Source: Bacteroidales bacterium (GTDB taxonomy: Bacteria; Bacteroidota; Bacteroidia; Bacteroidales; P3). Taken from it: DNA of 64,000 nt. The notes below the pieces were generated by a model. It searched no databases and had not been told where the DNA came from. It saw only the letters and a list, made by a program, of their open reading frames with translations. Shown in pieces: positions 47,631 to 56,237 of this stretch. Both the position numbers and the translations under genes were made by a program. Numbering within the stretch: position 1 is the stretch's first letter; each line of letters opens with the position of its first letter. Location of the stretch: contig JAGCVI010000031.1 of assembly GCA_017962445.1 (NCBI GenBank), positions 62,001 to 126,000 of the forward strand, given 5' to 3'.

Positions 47631-48566
47631 TCATCGAACAATTCTCGTTCCACAATGGGGGTTGTTGAGCTGTCCGGCCTCGGTGATGATGCACTCCTTG
47701 CCGCCGTTCTCGACAAACATGATGGCGGCACGAACCTTGGGTGCCATCGAGCCTTCTGCAAACTGTCCTTCGTCGAGGTAACGCTTAGCCTCGTCAATGG
47801 TGATTGTGTCGAGAGCCTGCTCGTTCTCTTTGCGGAAATTGATGTATACCTTGGGAACATCGGTGAGGATGTAGAATTCGTCGGCACCGATTTCAATGGC
47901 ACAGAGTGCGCTGGCCAGGTCCTTGTCAATGACAGCCTCGACGCCTGTCACGTGGTCGCTTTCCTCAACGACGGGTATTCCGCCGCCGCCAACGGTGACA
48001 ACGATGTTGCCCTGTGTGGCCAGCTGCTTGACAATCTTGATATTGTTAATGCGTGTGGGTCTCGGGCTTGCCACCACTTTGCGCCAACCATTGCCTTTGG
48101 GGTCCTCTTTGTATTTGGCTCCAGTCTCGGCCGACAGACGTTCAGCATCTTCTTTTGTGTAGTAAGGTCCCACAGGTTTGGTGGGGTTCTGGAACATAGG
48201 ATCCAGTTTGTTGACTGCCACTTGGGTGATAATGGTGACTACGTTGCGCTGGATGTCGTTGCGAGCCATTACGTTGCGCAGTCCCATTTCAATCATGTAG
48301 GCTATAGAGCCTTGGGTTTCAGCAACACAGAAGTCCATAGGCATAGCCTCGACACCGGCCAGTTTGCCTGCTTCGTGCTGCAGCATAACGTTTCCCACCT
48401 GGGGTCCGTTGCCGTGACCGATGACCACGTTGTAGTTGCGTTTCAGCAGATTGCATAAGCTGTCGCATGTCTGTTCAACGTTCTCAATCTGCTCTTTGTA
48501 TGTTCCTTTTTGGCCGCTTCTAAGCAATGCGTTTCCGCCGAACGCGACCACTGCAAGTTTCTTCAT
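47631..48566 (-). CDS. arcC: Carbamate kinase
   Basis: 311 residues. Opens AVVAFGGNALLRSGQKGTYKEQ, and has GHGNGPQVGNVML, AVNKLDPMFQNPTKPVGP, VVTVGGGGIPVV, DKDLASALCAIEIGADEF and the C-terminal ITEAGQLNNPHCGTRIV: the amino-acid kinase family signature of ArcC. Turns carbamoyl phosphate plus ADP into ATP, ammonia and CO2, so it is the energy-yielding step of citrulline breakdown. First gene of the cluster; its leader holds a perfect 18-bp palindrome. Confidence 0.96.
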   Translation of the reverse strand: MKKLAVVAFGGNALLRSGQKGTYKEQIENVEQTCDSLCNLLKRNYNVVIGHGNGPQVGNVMLQHEAGKLAGVEAMPMDFCVAETQGSIAYMIEMGLRNVMARNDIQRNVVTIITQVAVNKLDPMFQNPTKPVGPYYTKEDAERLSAETGAKYKEDPKGNGWRKVVASPRPTRINNIKIVKQLATQGNIVVTVGGGGIPVVEESDHVTGVEAVIDKDLASALCAIEIGADEFYILTDVPKVYINFRKENEQALDTITIDEAKRYLDEGQFAEGSMAPKVRAAIMFVENGGKECIITEAGQLNNPHCGTRIVR

Positions 48567-48598
48567 TAGTTGTATATTTTGCTTTTTATCAATTGTTT

Positions 48599-48616
48599 AT
48601 ATCGTATATACGATAT
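48599..48616. promoter_or_regulatory. Perfect 18-bp palindrome in arcC leader, candidate operator
   Basis: ATATCGTATATACGATAT is its own reverse complement over all 18 bases. It lies between the arcC -7 element (complement of 48629-48636) and the arcC start at 48566, that is just downstream of the predicted transcript start, where a repressor would block elongation or initiation. It does not match the ArgR box pattern or the FNR/CRP half-sites. Confidence 0.6.
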
Positions 48617-48628
48617 TAAAAGAAAATG

Positions 48629-48636
48629 CAAATATA
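48629..48636 (-). promoter_or_regulatory. Promoter -7 element for arcC operon
   Basis: Minus strand TATATTTG (complement of 48629-48636), fitting TAnnTTTG, about 63 bases before the arcC ATG. No TTTG at the -33 position is seen, so this may need an activator. Confidence 0.5.
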
Positions 48637-48694
48637 CATAATATTTTTATATATAGGGAGAAAGGAGTGAAAAGGTCAGCGTAATTGCGCTTTT

Positions 48695-49531
48695 TTACAT
48701 TATGAAGCCAAGAGTGAGGAATGCTGACAGGCGGTTGAATTTGCCGTCGAGGATGTAAACGTTGTAACCTACTGAGGGTCCTGTGTATAAATCAGTGCTT
48801 TTTGGAAACGAAGTGCCGGCAAAGGCGTGCTTGAAATGACCTGTCAATCCGACAAAAAATGATTCGGTGATGTTGTATTCTGCCCTAATTATAAAATAGC
48901 CGCTAAAGTCTATGTCGAGCGGCATGTCGAAATCCATTTCGTGCCATTCGTTGACGTCGGGGTCGTTGTATAATTGGCCGTTGGATTTGCGTATGGCTTC
49001 GCCACGATGATAGCGGTCGAACTGCAGATCGGCACCTATACCGAGTCCACCGTGGAGCGCGAAGCGTTCGGTGAAATAGTACGACATGTTGTACCCCATC
49101 TCTATAAGCATGGATTGAGTTTTCTTTCCAAAGCGGTAGTCGTAGTTCACATCGCCTAAATCGTTTCCGTCGAAATCGGCCATCCATTGGTACTTGCTAT
49201 ATATGAAATTAAAACCGGCTCCGTGACGTAGCTCGTATTTCAGTTCGGTTTCTGTTTCGAAAGTGAGCATGAATGCCGGCTGGATGTTGAAGTCGACCGA
49301 TCGGGGTTCAATCTTGTCGCTATAGGCATAACCGGGACCGTAGCCGATAATGATGCTTGGTGTGCCTGAGGTGCTTATCGCACCGGCATTAAGCGTTATT
49401 TTTCCTCCACCCGATGAACTCATGGCACCTGAATAGAATTGGGCGTTGGCTTTGCCTGCCACAGCCATTGTGGCCATCAGCAACAATGCTTTAAAAGCTG
49501 TTGCAGCGTTTCTTTTTGTAATTGTAATCAT
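48695..49531 (-). CDS. Outer-membrane beta-barrel protein of ECF sigma operon
   Basis: 278 residues, signal peptide ending GKANAQ, then an eight-strand-like barrel pattern with aromatic girdle residues (FMLTFETETELKYELRHGAGFNFIYSKY, QSMLIEMGYNMSYYFTERFALHGGLGIGADLQF, GYFIIRAEYNITESFFVGLTGHFKHAF, LSAFLTLGFIM at the end). A conserved family name cannot be given. It follows the putative anti-sigma gene by six bases and is probably a target or sensor of that system. Confidence 0.8.
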   Translation of the reverse strand: MITITKRNAATAFKALLLMATMAVAGKANAQFYSGAMSSSGGGKITLNAGAISTSGTPSIIIGYGPGYAYSDKIEPRSVDFNIQPAFMLTFETETELKYELRHGAGFNFIYSKYQWMADFDGNDLGDVNYDYRFGKKTQSMLIEMGYNMSYYFTERFALHGGLGIGADLQFDRYHRGEAIRKSNGQLYNDPDVNEWHEMDFDMPLDIDFSGYFIIRAEYNITESFFVGLTGHFKHAFAGTSFPKSTDLYTGPSVGYNVYILDGKFNRLSAFLTLGFIM

Positions 49532-49537
49532 TCTTTA

Positions 49538-50377
49538 TCAATAATATATAACTCTTGTATTTCCGTTTGCAGATGGTATATAGTGTGGACGCGGGAAATT
49601 GGTATTGCCTTTGTAAGTGTTCTGTTTTGGAACAATTACGTTGATATTCTTGTCTCTGTTGTCGTTTTTTTCAATGTTGGCTTTATGCCGTTTTCTATGC
49701 TGGTCTTTTTTGTCGCCGTGCAGGGCGCGTCGGTCGTTGACTTCGTCTTGTTTCATGTCGACATCTTTGATTGTCAGACGGCTGGGGTGTCCGTTGTCGA
49801 GAGCAGGGGAGTCTGTACTGTCTGTCGGTATTGTCTGGTCGTCGGCAATTACAATGTATTCTTCGCATGTCATGTTTGGTAGGATAGTGGATGTGGCGAC
49901 TTGTCCTTGGTTGCGGGTCTTTGCTGTGTTGTCATTGTTGACTTGGCTGAGCAGTAGGGGATTGGCGTCGCTGTTGGCTTCAGAATGGGCAGGCATGGTT
50001 TCTGGGGGGATAGAGTCGCTGATGCCTTGTCTGAAAGAGTCTTCATTATCGGCTGTGATGGTACCGGCAGCAGGATTGTTTGACGGTGAGTTGTTGTTTG
50101 GTGTGGAGCTGAACGGTGAGTTCCAAACGACGAGCCATGCTGCTGTTCCGAGAAATACGAGCAGTAAAACGGCAGCTGCATATCTCCACAGCGGCTTGGT
50201 TGTCTTTGTTTCCTTATGCACAGGAGTAAAATCCACCTGCTTGCCGTCGGCTTTGGCGGCATCGTGTTGCTGTATCAGATCGAGGAGCTCCTGCTCTGAC
50301 GGCAGCTCGAATTTGTCCATCTCTTCACTGAAACGGCGGTACTTGTCTTGAATGTCATTGTTCTTCTGCTTGCTCAT
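49538..50377 (-). CDS. Putative membrane anti-sigma factor
   Basis: 279 residues from the ATG at 50375-50377, which overlaps the sigma-factor stop (ATGA); a longer start to 50512 would lie inside the sigma gene. Cytoplasmic N-terminal helical part (MSKQKNNDIQDKYRRFSEEMDKFELPSEQ split over residues 1-30), one membrane helix (about 66-85, YAAAVLLLVFLGTAAWLVV), then a long, low-complexity periplasmic part rich in Asn, Ser, Thr and Asp, ending in basic DKKDQHRKRHKANIEK. No zinc-binding HxxxCxxC and no FecR domain. Called anti-sigma from topology and position; binding to the sigma factor is not shown. Confidence 0.7.
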   Translation of the reverse strand: MSKQKNNDIQDKYRRFSEEMDKFELPSEQELLDLIQQHDAAKADGKQVDFTPVHKETKTTKPLWRYAAAVLLLVFLGTAAWLVVWNSPFSSTPNNNSPSNNPAAGTITADNEDSFRQGISDSIPPETMPAHSEANSDANPLLLSQVNNDNTAKTRNQGQVATSTILPNMTCEEYIVIADDQTIPTDSTDSPALDNGHPSRLTIKDVDMKQDEVNDRRALHGDKKDQHRKRHKANIEKNDNRDKNINVIVPKQNTYKGNTNFPRPHYIPSANGNTRVIYY

Positions 50378-50883
50378 AATGTCACGATCCCCCTTTCTAT
50401 ATTGATTTCTTTTTTCAGTTTCTTTTTTATCCTTGTCAGTTTGACTGCCACATTCCCTTCCGACAGATTTGTGGTTTCTGCAATTTCGCTGTTCTTGAAT
50501 CCTTCCATCCACATGATGAAGATGTCTTTTTCGGCAGGATCCAGGTGTGCAATTGCCATCCGTAGTTCGTCAATGATGTCTTTGGTACTTTCGTCGTAGC
50601 CGGAAACGTCGGTAATCTCATTGTCGACCAGCACCTCGTTTGTTCGCCGTTTGCGCATGATGTTGAGAATGGTGTGCCGCGAAACGGCAAAAATCCATGT
50701 CGATTCCTTGCTTTCGTGCCGGAACGAAGGGTACGACTCCCACAAAGCACACACTGCATCCTGGTACAGGTCGCGCAGATCCTCGCCCTTGAAGTTCGAG
50801 AACAGGGTACACACTTTGAGAATCAATCTCTCGTGCTGTTTTATCATTGCGACAAACTCATTCTGTGTAGAGCTTTGGGTCAT
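50374..50883 (-). CDS. ECF RNA polymerase sigma factor
   Basis: 169 residues: region 2 (LYQDAVCALWESYPSF, STWIFAVSRHTILNIMRKRR) and region 4 (IAHLDPAEKDIFIMWMEGFKNSEIAETTNLSEGNVAVKLTRIKKKLK), with no region 3 or N-terminal extension. Redirects RNA polymerase to envelope-stress or uptake genes. Starts the sigma/anti-sigma/outer-membrane protein run; divergent to the M48 protease across a 314-base gap. Confidence 0.95.
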   Translation of the reverse strand: MTQSSTQNEFVAMIKQHERLILKVCTLFSNFKGEDLRDLYQDAVCALWESYPSFRHESKESTWIFAVSRHTILNIMRKRRTNEVLVDNEITDVSGYDESTKDIIDELRMAIAHLDPAEKDIFIMWMEGFKNSEIAETTNLSEGNVAVKLTRIKKKLKKEINIERGIVTL

Positions 50884-51060
50884 TTTGTCGGGTTAAAGGT
50901 ATATAGGTTCAAAAGTTTTAAGTATTAAGAGTATTATGGTTATAAGTCTTTTAAGGTCGGTATCTCGCTAGATATATTTTGATTTAAAATCAGTTAACGT
51001 AAAACCAGATAATCTTATTTTATCTTTCACACACCTATTCGTAACATTTTTTCAAAAAAA

Positions 51061-51099
51061 TTTACACATCATGAAAAATTTTTTTTCAAAAAGTGTAAA
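51061..51099. repeat. Nested inverted repeat upstream of M48 gene
   Basis: TTTACAC (51061-51067) pairs with GTGTAAA (51093-51099), and inside it TGAAAAA (51072-51078) pairs with TTTTTCA (51082-51088). It ends 12 bases before the -33 element of the M48 promoter, so it may be a regulator site. Confidence 0.5.
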
Positions 51100-51111
51100 A
51101 AAAAATTCATT

Positions 51112-51144
51112 TTTGGTACATATGAGATAAAAGATGTAATTTTG
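51112..51144 (+). promoter_or_regulatory. Promoter for M48 protease operon
   Basis: TTTG at 51112-51115, a 21-base spacer and TAATTTTG at 51137-51144, 53 bases before the ATG. Confidence 0.75.
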
Positions 51145-51197
51145 CATTGGTTCGTCATGAAGTCGATGCCGATTAATAAAAATGTAAATAGCAAGAT

Positions 51198-53873
51198 ATG
51201 AGAAAATTATTGTTAGTTGTTTCAATGGCAATGGTAGTAATGAATGCCATTGGACAGACTGAGGGAACTCACAAGGCCGACATTGACGGTTTTGTCGGCT
51301 TGAGGTCGGAAGGCAGGGTGCCTGCCGATTTGAGGCTTAACCTGGACGAACTCTACACCCTCGACAAACAACGTGTGCGCGACTATACCGACGGCAAACT
51401 CCCCAATCGCGACAAGGTTCTCAACGCGTCATACCATATCAACCGCCTCATGGCTTCGGGACGAGTCCTGTATGGTGATCCTGTCACACGGCTGGTGGAA
51501 CGCATAGCCGACACCCTCTTGAAGGATTATCCGCAGCTTCGCAGCGAACTGCGTTTCTATACCATCAAGTCGCCCGAAGTGAACGCTTTTGCCACGGGAC
51601 AGGGCATGGTGTTTGTCTGTACAGGCCTGGTTGCGCAGGTCGACGACGAGGCTCAGCTGGCTTTTGTCATCAGCCACGAGATTATACATTATTTAAAGAA
51701 ACACAGCCTCGAAGACATAACACGCAGCAAACGTGATAGCCGCGACATCGAGGCTGAGACTCAGGAAATGCGAGACTTCATCAAGTACCACAACCGCTCG
51801 CGCGAGATGGAGAGCGAAGCCGACAGCCTTGGCATTGCCCTGTTCTATCTCGAAAGTCCGTACGACAAAAACGTCTCGCAAGGCTTTTTCGACGTGCTGC
51901 AGTATGGCTATCTGCCTTTCGACGAGGTGCCTTTCGATACGGCCTTTTTCAACACGCCATACTACAAGATGCCTGCTGAGAATTTTCTCGACAGCCTGTC
52001 GCCTATCACTGCGCGTGACGACTACGACGACTCGCTCAGCACGCATCCCAACATCCTGAAACGCCGCACCGCCACTGCCGCTGTACTGTCGGCTGCACAG
52101 GGTGGCAGCAGTTATGTCGTCAGCGACAAAGAGGAATTTGAACGGCTACGGACATTGGCACGTATGGAATGCGTGCGGCAGGATTTGGTCAATGCTGAAT
52201 ACGCGCGCGCATTCTATGATTGTTATATGCTGTTGCGTCAATATCCCGACAACGCGTTCGTCAACAAGGCCTTCTGCCAGTCACTGTATGGACTGTCAAA
52301 ACATAAGACATATACAAGTACAAGCAGTGTGGTCGGCAATTACCTTGACTTTGAAGGCGAGGTGCAGCAGAGTTACTATTTCTTCCGTAAAATCAAGAAG
52401 GAAGACCTTGCTCTCGTTACGGCACGCCAGTTGTGGAAAAGCCATCGTGGTTTTCCGAACGACAAGCAGATAACAGCTATGATGGACGACATCTTTGCCG
52501 ATCTGTATGAGATGTATGGTTACAACGCCGATTTCTTCGCATCGACATTTGACACTGTGTCGGCTGTCGACACCACGGCACAACAGAGCAAATACCAGAA
52601 ACTGAAACATAAAAAGAAGAAACTTCAGGATACACGCGTGTTTGCTTTCACCGACCTTATTCAGGACGACCCGGACTTCAAGCCTTATATGGAAAGCCAT
52701 CTGCGAAAGCATGACGCCGTGGATGTAAGCCTGGATCCCAAAGAACGGCAGATAGTGTACAACCCGAGTTACAGAACCGTTAACTCGCGTAGCGGTGAAT
52801 TGAAAATCAAACGCTCGAACAGAAGTGAGATACAGCTTGGCGAGCAGATAGCTGAGGCCGCTGCCGCTGCAGGCATCGAGTCGGAGAACTTCTCGGATAA
52901 GAGCCTGCACGACATGACCACGGCGGAACGATACAACGAGTTTGTCGACATAGTCGAGTGGGTCAAGGAATTCTGGGCCACCGAAGGCAAATTTGACATG
53001 TTGAATTCCAAGCAGGCCGACATAGACAGGATCTGCAGCAAATACGATGTGGGCAGCATAAACATGACTGTTGTCATGAATGCCGATAATCTGCATATTA
53101 AAAGCAAGGGCAGGGCGTTATGGGCGCTGGTTGTACCTCCTCTTGCACCGGTGATAATAGAATCGGCAATCACCTCGTCAGAGGCGACAATTGTACACTC
53201 GGTCCAGATAGATGCGCAGCATGGCCGTTCGATAAATAAAAGCACATACGTATATAAGTACAGCGACGAACCGTCGCGAGTGACCGATGCTATATACGAC
53301 CACTACCAGACAACCATCGACAGTACACGGCAGGTGCCGGGGTACCTGGGCTCCCGATTCATCCTTACCGCCAGCGGCACCTTAGGAATAGCCAACCTGT
53401 CGACCTCGAACAATACGGGGACTTTCCCGCGTCGTTCGCTGGTAAATATTGGTGCTGGCCTCAATGCCGGTTATGTAGTTGGCCGCAAGACTATATTGGA
53501 ACTGAGCGGCAACTATATTCCAATGGCATACAACAATACTGTAGATTTCGACTATTATAGTGCTTATTTGAACCTCCGCAGCACATTGGGCGATAATCTT
53601 GCCCCGCTTGGCCGCTCGTTCGCTTTTGGCATCGGCATTGGCGACTGCATCTTGAAGGAGGCCGTCGACGGAGAGAAGAAAGACAATCTCTTCTTCGGTG
53701 TCCATTTAGACCTCAGCAGGCACTATATGCTTTCACGTCATTGGTCGTTGGGTTATACAATCCAATATAATCTGATGAAAAGCATAAGAGAATTGACCTC
53801 TGAGGATATGGAAAGTAATGTATTTCTTACAGGCCTATTCCGTATTGGCCTCACAATTGGATTCATTCCTTGA
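51198..53873 (+). CDS. Secreted M48 metalloprotease with barrel-like C-terminus
   Basis: 891 residues. Signal peptide ends NAIGQ. M48 catalytic site: HEIIH (160-164) with third zinc ligand Glu205 in ESEAD; the approach FATGQGMVFVCTGL is also M48-like (BepA/YfgC type). A TPR-like middle and a basic segment (KYQKLKHKKKKLQDTR) follow. The last 150 residues are alternating short beta strands with aromatics (NIGAGLNAGYVVGRKTILELSGNYIP, SYYSAYLNLRS-like, LFFGVHLDLSRHYMLSRHWSLGYTIQYN, LFRIGLTIGFIP), which looks like an outer-membrane barrel or a beta-sandwich. That fusion is unusual for M48. First gene of a run with two secreted unknowns. Confidence 0.85.
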   Translation: MRKLLLVVSMAMVVMNAIGQTEGTHKADIDGFVGLRSEGRVPADLRLNLDELYTLDKQRVRDYTDGKLPNRDKVLNASYHINRLMASGRVLYGDPVTRLVERIADTLLKDYPQLRSELRFYTIKSPEVNAFATGQGMVFVCTGLVAQVDDEAQLAFVISHEIIHYLKKHSLEDITRSKRDSRDIEAETQEMRDFIKYHNRSREMESEADSLGIALFYLESPYDKNVSQGFFDVLQYGYLPFDEVPFDTAFFNTPYYKMPAENFLDSLSPITARDDYDDSLSTHPNILKRRTATAAVLSAAQGGSSYVVSDKEEFERLRTLARMECVRQDLVNAEYARAFYDCYMLLRQYPDNAFVNKAFCQSLYGLSKHKTYTSTSSVVGNYLDFEGEVQQSYYFFRKIKKEDLALVTARQLWKSHRGFPNDKQITAMMDDIFADLYEMYGYNADFFASTFDTVSAVDTTAQQSKYQKLKHKKKKLQDTRVFAFTDLIQDDPDFKPYMESHLRKHDAVDVSLDPKERQIVYNPSYRTVNSRSGELKIKRSNRSEIQLGEQIAEAAAAAGIESENFSDKSLHDMTTAERYNEFVDIVEWVKEFWATEGKFDMLNSKQADIDRICSKYDVGSINMTVVMNADNLHIKSKGRALWALVVPPLAPVIIESAITSSEATIVHSVQIDAQHGRSINKSTYVYKYSDEPSRVTDAIYDHYQTTIDSTRQVPGYLGSRFILTASGTLGIANLSTSNNTGTFPRRSLVNIGAGLNAGYVVGRKTILELSGNYIPMAYNNTVDFDYYSAYLNLRSTLGDNLAPLGRSFAFGIGIGDCILKEAVDGEKKDNLFFGVHLDLSRHYMLSRHWSLGYTIQYNLMKSIRELTSEDMESNVFLTGLFRIGLTIGFIP

Positions 53874-53933
53874 TGAATGAACTGTGATTGGAATACCCCT
53901 TAAATCTTTAGAAATCATAAACTTTATATAACC

Positions 53934-55382
53934 ATGAAAAAGATTCTTTTGATAATTGTTCTGTTCTGTTTGTATGAAACTGTGAATGCTCAGCAGTGGC
54001 AGTTGAAGACCTATGCCGACTCAAAGGCATTGCAGTTTAGAAACGAAGTTACCAATGTCGGTTTCATTGGCGGTGATGTCGATAAATTCTATCTTCTTCG
54101 CCGTTATCCCAAGAACGAGGCACCATATCTTGTGGCTTACGACAGCAATCTCGTCGAGCTCTGGCACAAAGACCTGGCAAGTGGAGACGGTGTGTTGTAC
54201 TATGGCGGCTTTCTTAATGAGAAAACAATCGATTTGCTTGTCACCGAGCGAGACGACAACTCGTTCAAGGCTTTTCACGAAAGTCATTCCGTATTGGTCC
54301 CCAACGCTGAAGTGACACGTACGGAACTCTTTGCAATAAGCGGCTCCGACAGCAAGAAGATGAAAATGACATTGCGTTCTTCCCAGTCGGGCGAGTGGAC
54401 CGGCACTATGTATGTCCTGCCTGGCAAAGACAACGCCGAGGCCAACGTGGTGCTGTATGACACTGAACTTGACGAGATGTGGAGTATGGAAGTGGCGCTC
54501 GGAACGGTCGACGACTATTTCGTTTCCGACAGCGGTGAAGTGGTCTTTGCAGGCTTCTTCAAAGAGGACGGTATTCTTGAAACCTATCTGGAATTCACCG
54601 TCTTGGACGGCGAGCGTGAACATACCTATACAAGCAGTATTAATGAGGGTGACTTATATCGTATCGACATTGTGAAATATGAAAACGGAAAGATTTATTG
54701 CACAGGCCTTATGAAGGGCGAGAAACAGGACGATAAGGACGACTGGAGCTCCGGGTTCTTCTCGCTTGTGTTCGATACAAAGAAAAAGGAGGTCGAATAT
54801 TTTGAGAAACAGGCGTTCACGAAAACTGACATCTGCCGCCTGTGCAATGTCGCCGACCGTTCGCGTCTGCGTGTGTTGACAACCGACAAGATGGCCTACG
54901 CCGACTCGCGTTTTGACAAGGGTGGTGCCACCGTGGCCTACGAACGATACTACAATGTGTACGTCAACGGTGGCTATTCACAGACTGTCATGGAAGGCAT
55001 TCTCACCTTCCGTATTGACAACCAGGGCCACCTGCGTTGGAACAACATCTCCCGTCGCCAACTGACGAATGCCGACTTCGGAAAGCTCACAACCACTCGA
55101 ATGATAGAGTCTGACAACAAACAATACTTAGTCACCTACGACATGCCTAGCAATGCCAAAGTCAGTCCCGAGAAACCTGTCAGGATTGTCGGCAGTGCAG
55201 ACCCCAAGCTGCATATGATGATTCTCTCGTTCGACATCAGTGGAGCAGCCACCCGCAATTATCTGACAATGCCATCCAAGACCATGGCCGTCGGTGCACC
55301 CCATCGGCTCAACGACGGCAGATATCTTATGCTCTTTGCAGGAAACAGGCACTCAAGTGCGGCCGTACTCTATAATGATTAA
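53934..55382 (+). CDS. Secreted protein of unknown function, M48 operon
   Basis: 482 residues, signal peptide ending VNAQQ. The rest is beta-rich, with repeating strand pairs such as KFYLLRRYPKNEAPYLVAYD, VLYYGGFLNEKTIDLLVTERDD, NVVLYDTELDEMWSMEVALG and GSADPKLHMMILSFDISGAA, suggesting a beta-propeller, but no blade motif is clear enough to name. No catalytic residues seen. 60 bases after the M48 gene and 15 before the next, so probably co-transcribed and functionally linked at the cell envelope. Confidence 0.75.
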   Translation: MKKILLIIVLFCLYETVNAQQWQLKTYADSKALQFRNEVTNVGFIGGDVDKFYLLRRYPKNEAPYLVAYDSNLVELWHKDLASGDGVLYYGGFLNEKTIDLLVTERDDNSFKAFHESHSVLVPNAEVTRTELFAISGSDSKKMKMTLRSSQSGEWTGTMYVLPGKDNAEANVVLYDTELDEMWSMEVALGTVDDYFVSDSGEVVFAGFFKEDGILETYLEFTVLDGEREHTYTSSINEGDLYRIDIVKYENGKIYCTGLMKGEKQDDKDDWSSGFFSLVFDTKKKEVEYFEKQAFTKTDICRLCNVADRSRLRVLTTDKMAYADSRFDKGGATVAYERYYNVYVNGGYSQTVMEGILTFRIDNQGHLRWNNISRRQLTNADFGKLTTTRMIESDNKQYLVTYDMPSNAKVSPEKPVRIVGSADPKLHMMILSFDISGAATRNYLTMPSKTMAVGAPHRLNDGRYLMLFAGNRHSSAAVLYND

Positions 55383-55397
55383 TAGCCAGAAGTGGAA

Positions 55398-56093
55398 ATG
55401 AAAAGTTTTTTTTCAGGTCTCGTGATTTTCCTTGTAGGTGTCGTGCCAGCATGGGCTCAGTCACCTGAAATGGTTGCTGATACAGGAGTGGCCTGTTCTG
55501 TTGTTGACGATATAGGCATGTACGCTCCGCGTGGTGAATTGTCCGAGCCTCCTTATGAATATCCATCGACGGCCATTGCATTCTATTATCATGGTGAAAA
55601 CTACTACATTCCAATCGACGACTCCTGTGACCTCTCGAACATCGACCTCCACGATACGGCCTGCATGACTATAGTGACGCTTCCAGACCGTGTCGGTTAC
55701 TACGGCGAAAAGCCCATGCAACTTATTGTTGGCATAGAACGTGTGAAGTCGCCTTCCACGCACGACACACTCTGTCGTCTTATCCAAGCCTTCGACACCC
55801 TTTACGTCACCGATGCCGACGCGAAGTGGTATTGTGTTTCTAAAGTGGCTCAGGATCATTTTACAACGATGGATTTGGGAGAACCTGTGTGGATTCTACA
55901 AATGAGCGAAAAACTATGCAGACGTGTGGATGGTAATTTTCCTGCCGGTGTTGCCGAATATTATGCTCGAGGCAACAGAATGTGGTATAGAATGAAACCC
56001 TACAAACATCACCTTGATAAGGATGGTAGTTTCCTTTATCCCGAATACGTGTCTAACTGCGAGTTATGGTTTGTTTTCAAGGATGAGTTTTAG
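55398..56093 (+). CDS. Secreted unknown, family member 1 of 2 in window
   Basis: 231 residues from the ATG at 55398; the GTG at 55392 adds two residues. Signal peptide ends PAWAQ. It is a paralogue of the C-terminal half of the protein at 58798-60057. Shared features in order: GMYAPRGE-x-S-x-PPY-x-YPSTAIAF, YYIP-[IV]-[DE]-DSC-x-L, D-TA-x-[ML]-TIV, ERVKS, HDTLCRLI-x-AFDTLYVTD-[AS]-DA, EPVW-[IT]-LQM, and the final NRMW and CELW/LFVF. No catalytic pattern. Function unknown. Ends with TAG. Confidence 0.8.
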   Translation: MKSFFSGLVIFLVGVVPAWAQSPEMVADTGVACSVVDDIGMYAPRGELSEPPYEYPSTAIAFYYHGENYYIPIDDSCDLSNIDLHDTACMTIVTLPDRVGYYGEKPMQLIVGIERVKSPSTHDTLCRLIQAFDTLYVTDADAKWYCVSKVAQDHFTTMDLGEPVWILQMSEKLCRRVDGNFPAGVAEYYARGNRMWYRMKPYKHHLDKDGSFLYPEYVSNCELWFVFKDEF

Positions 56094-56177
56094 TTATCCC
56101 ATTTAGGTTCGGTAGGCATGACTAATAGGTGCTGCACTTGGTTGTTGAGTCTACATGCTTTTGTTTTAGTAATTCTC

Positions 56178-56208
56178 TTTTCGCCAATCCAGTTTTTTCG
56201 TACTTTTG
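56178..56208 (+). promoter_or_regulatory. Promoter for exported flavodoxin gene
   Basis: TACTTTTG at 56201-56208, with a weak TTTTCG -33 at 56178-56183 and about 18 bases between. 29 bases before the ATG at 56238, which favours the signal-peptide-containing start. Confidence 0.6.
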
Positions 56209-56237
56209 CAACTTAAAACAAATACCAGTGCAATATT

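Larger units (their letters stand above)
50884..51197. other. 314-base AT-rich divergent region
   Basis: Lies between the ECF sigma gene (minus) and the M48 protease gene (plus). Contains the inverted repeat at 51061-51099 and the plus-strand promoter at 51112-51144. No gene or RNA is supported. An ECF-specific promoter cannot be recognised by eye. Confidence 0.6.
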
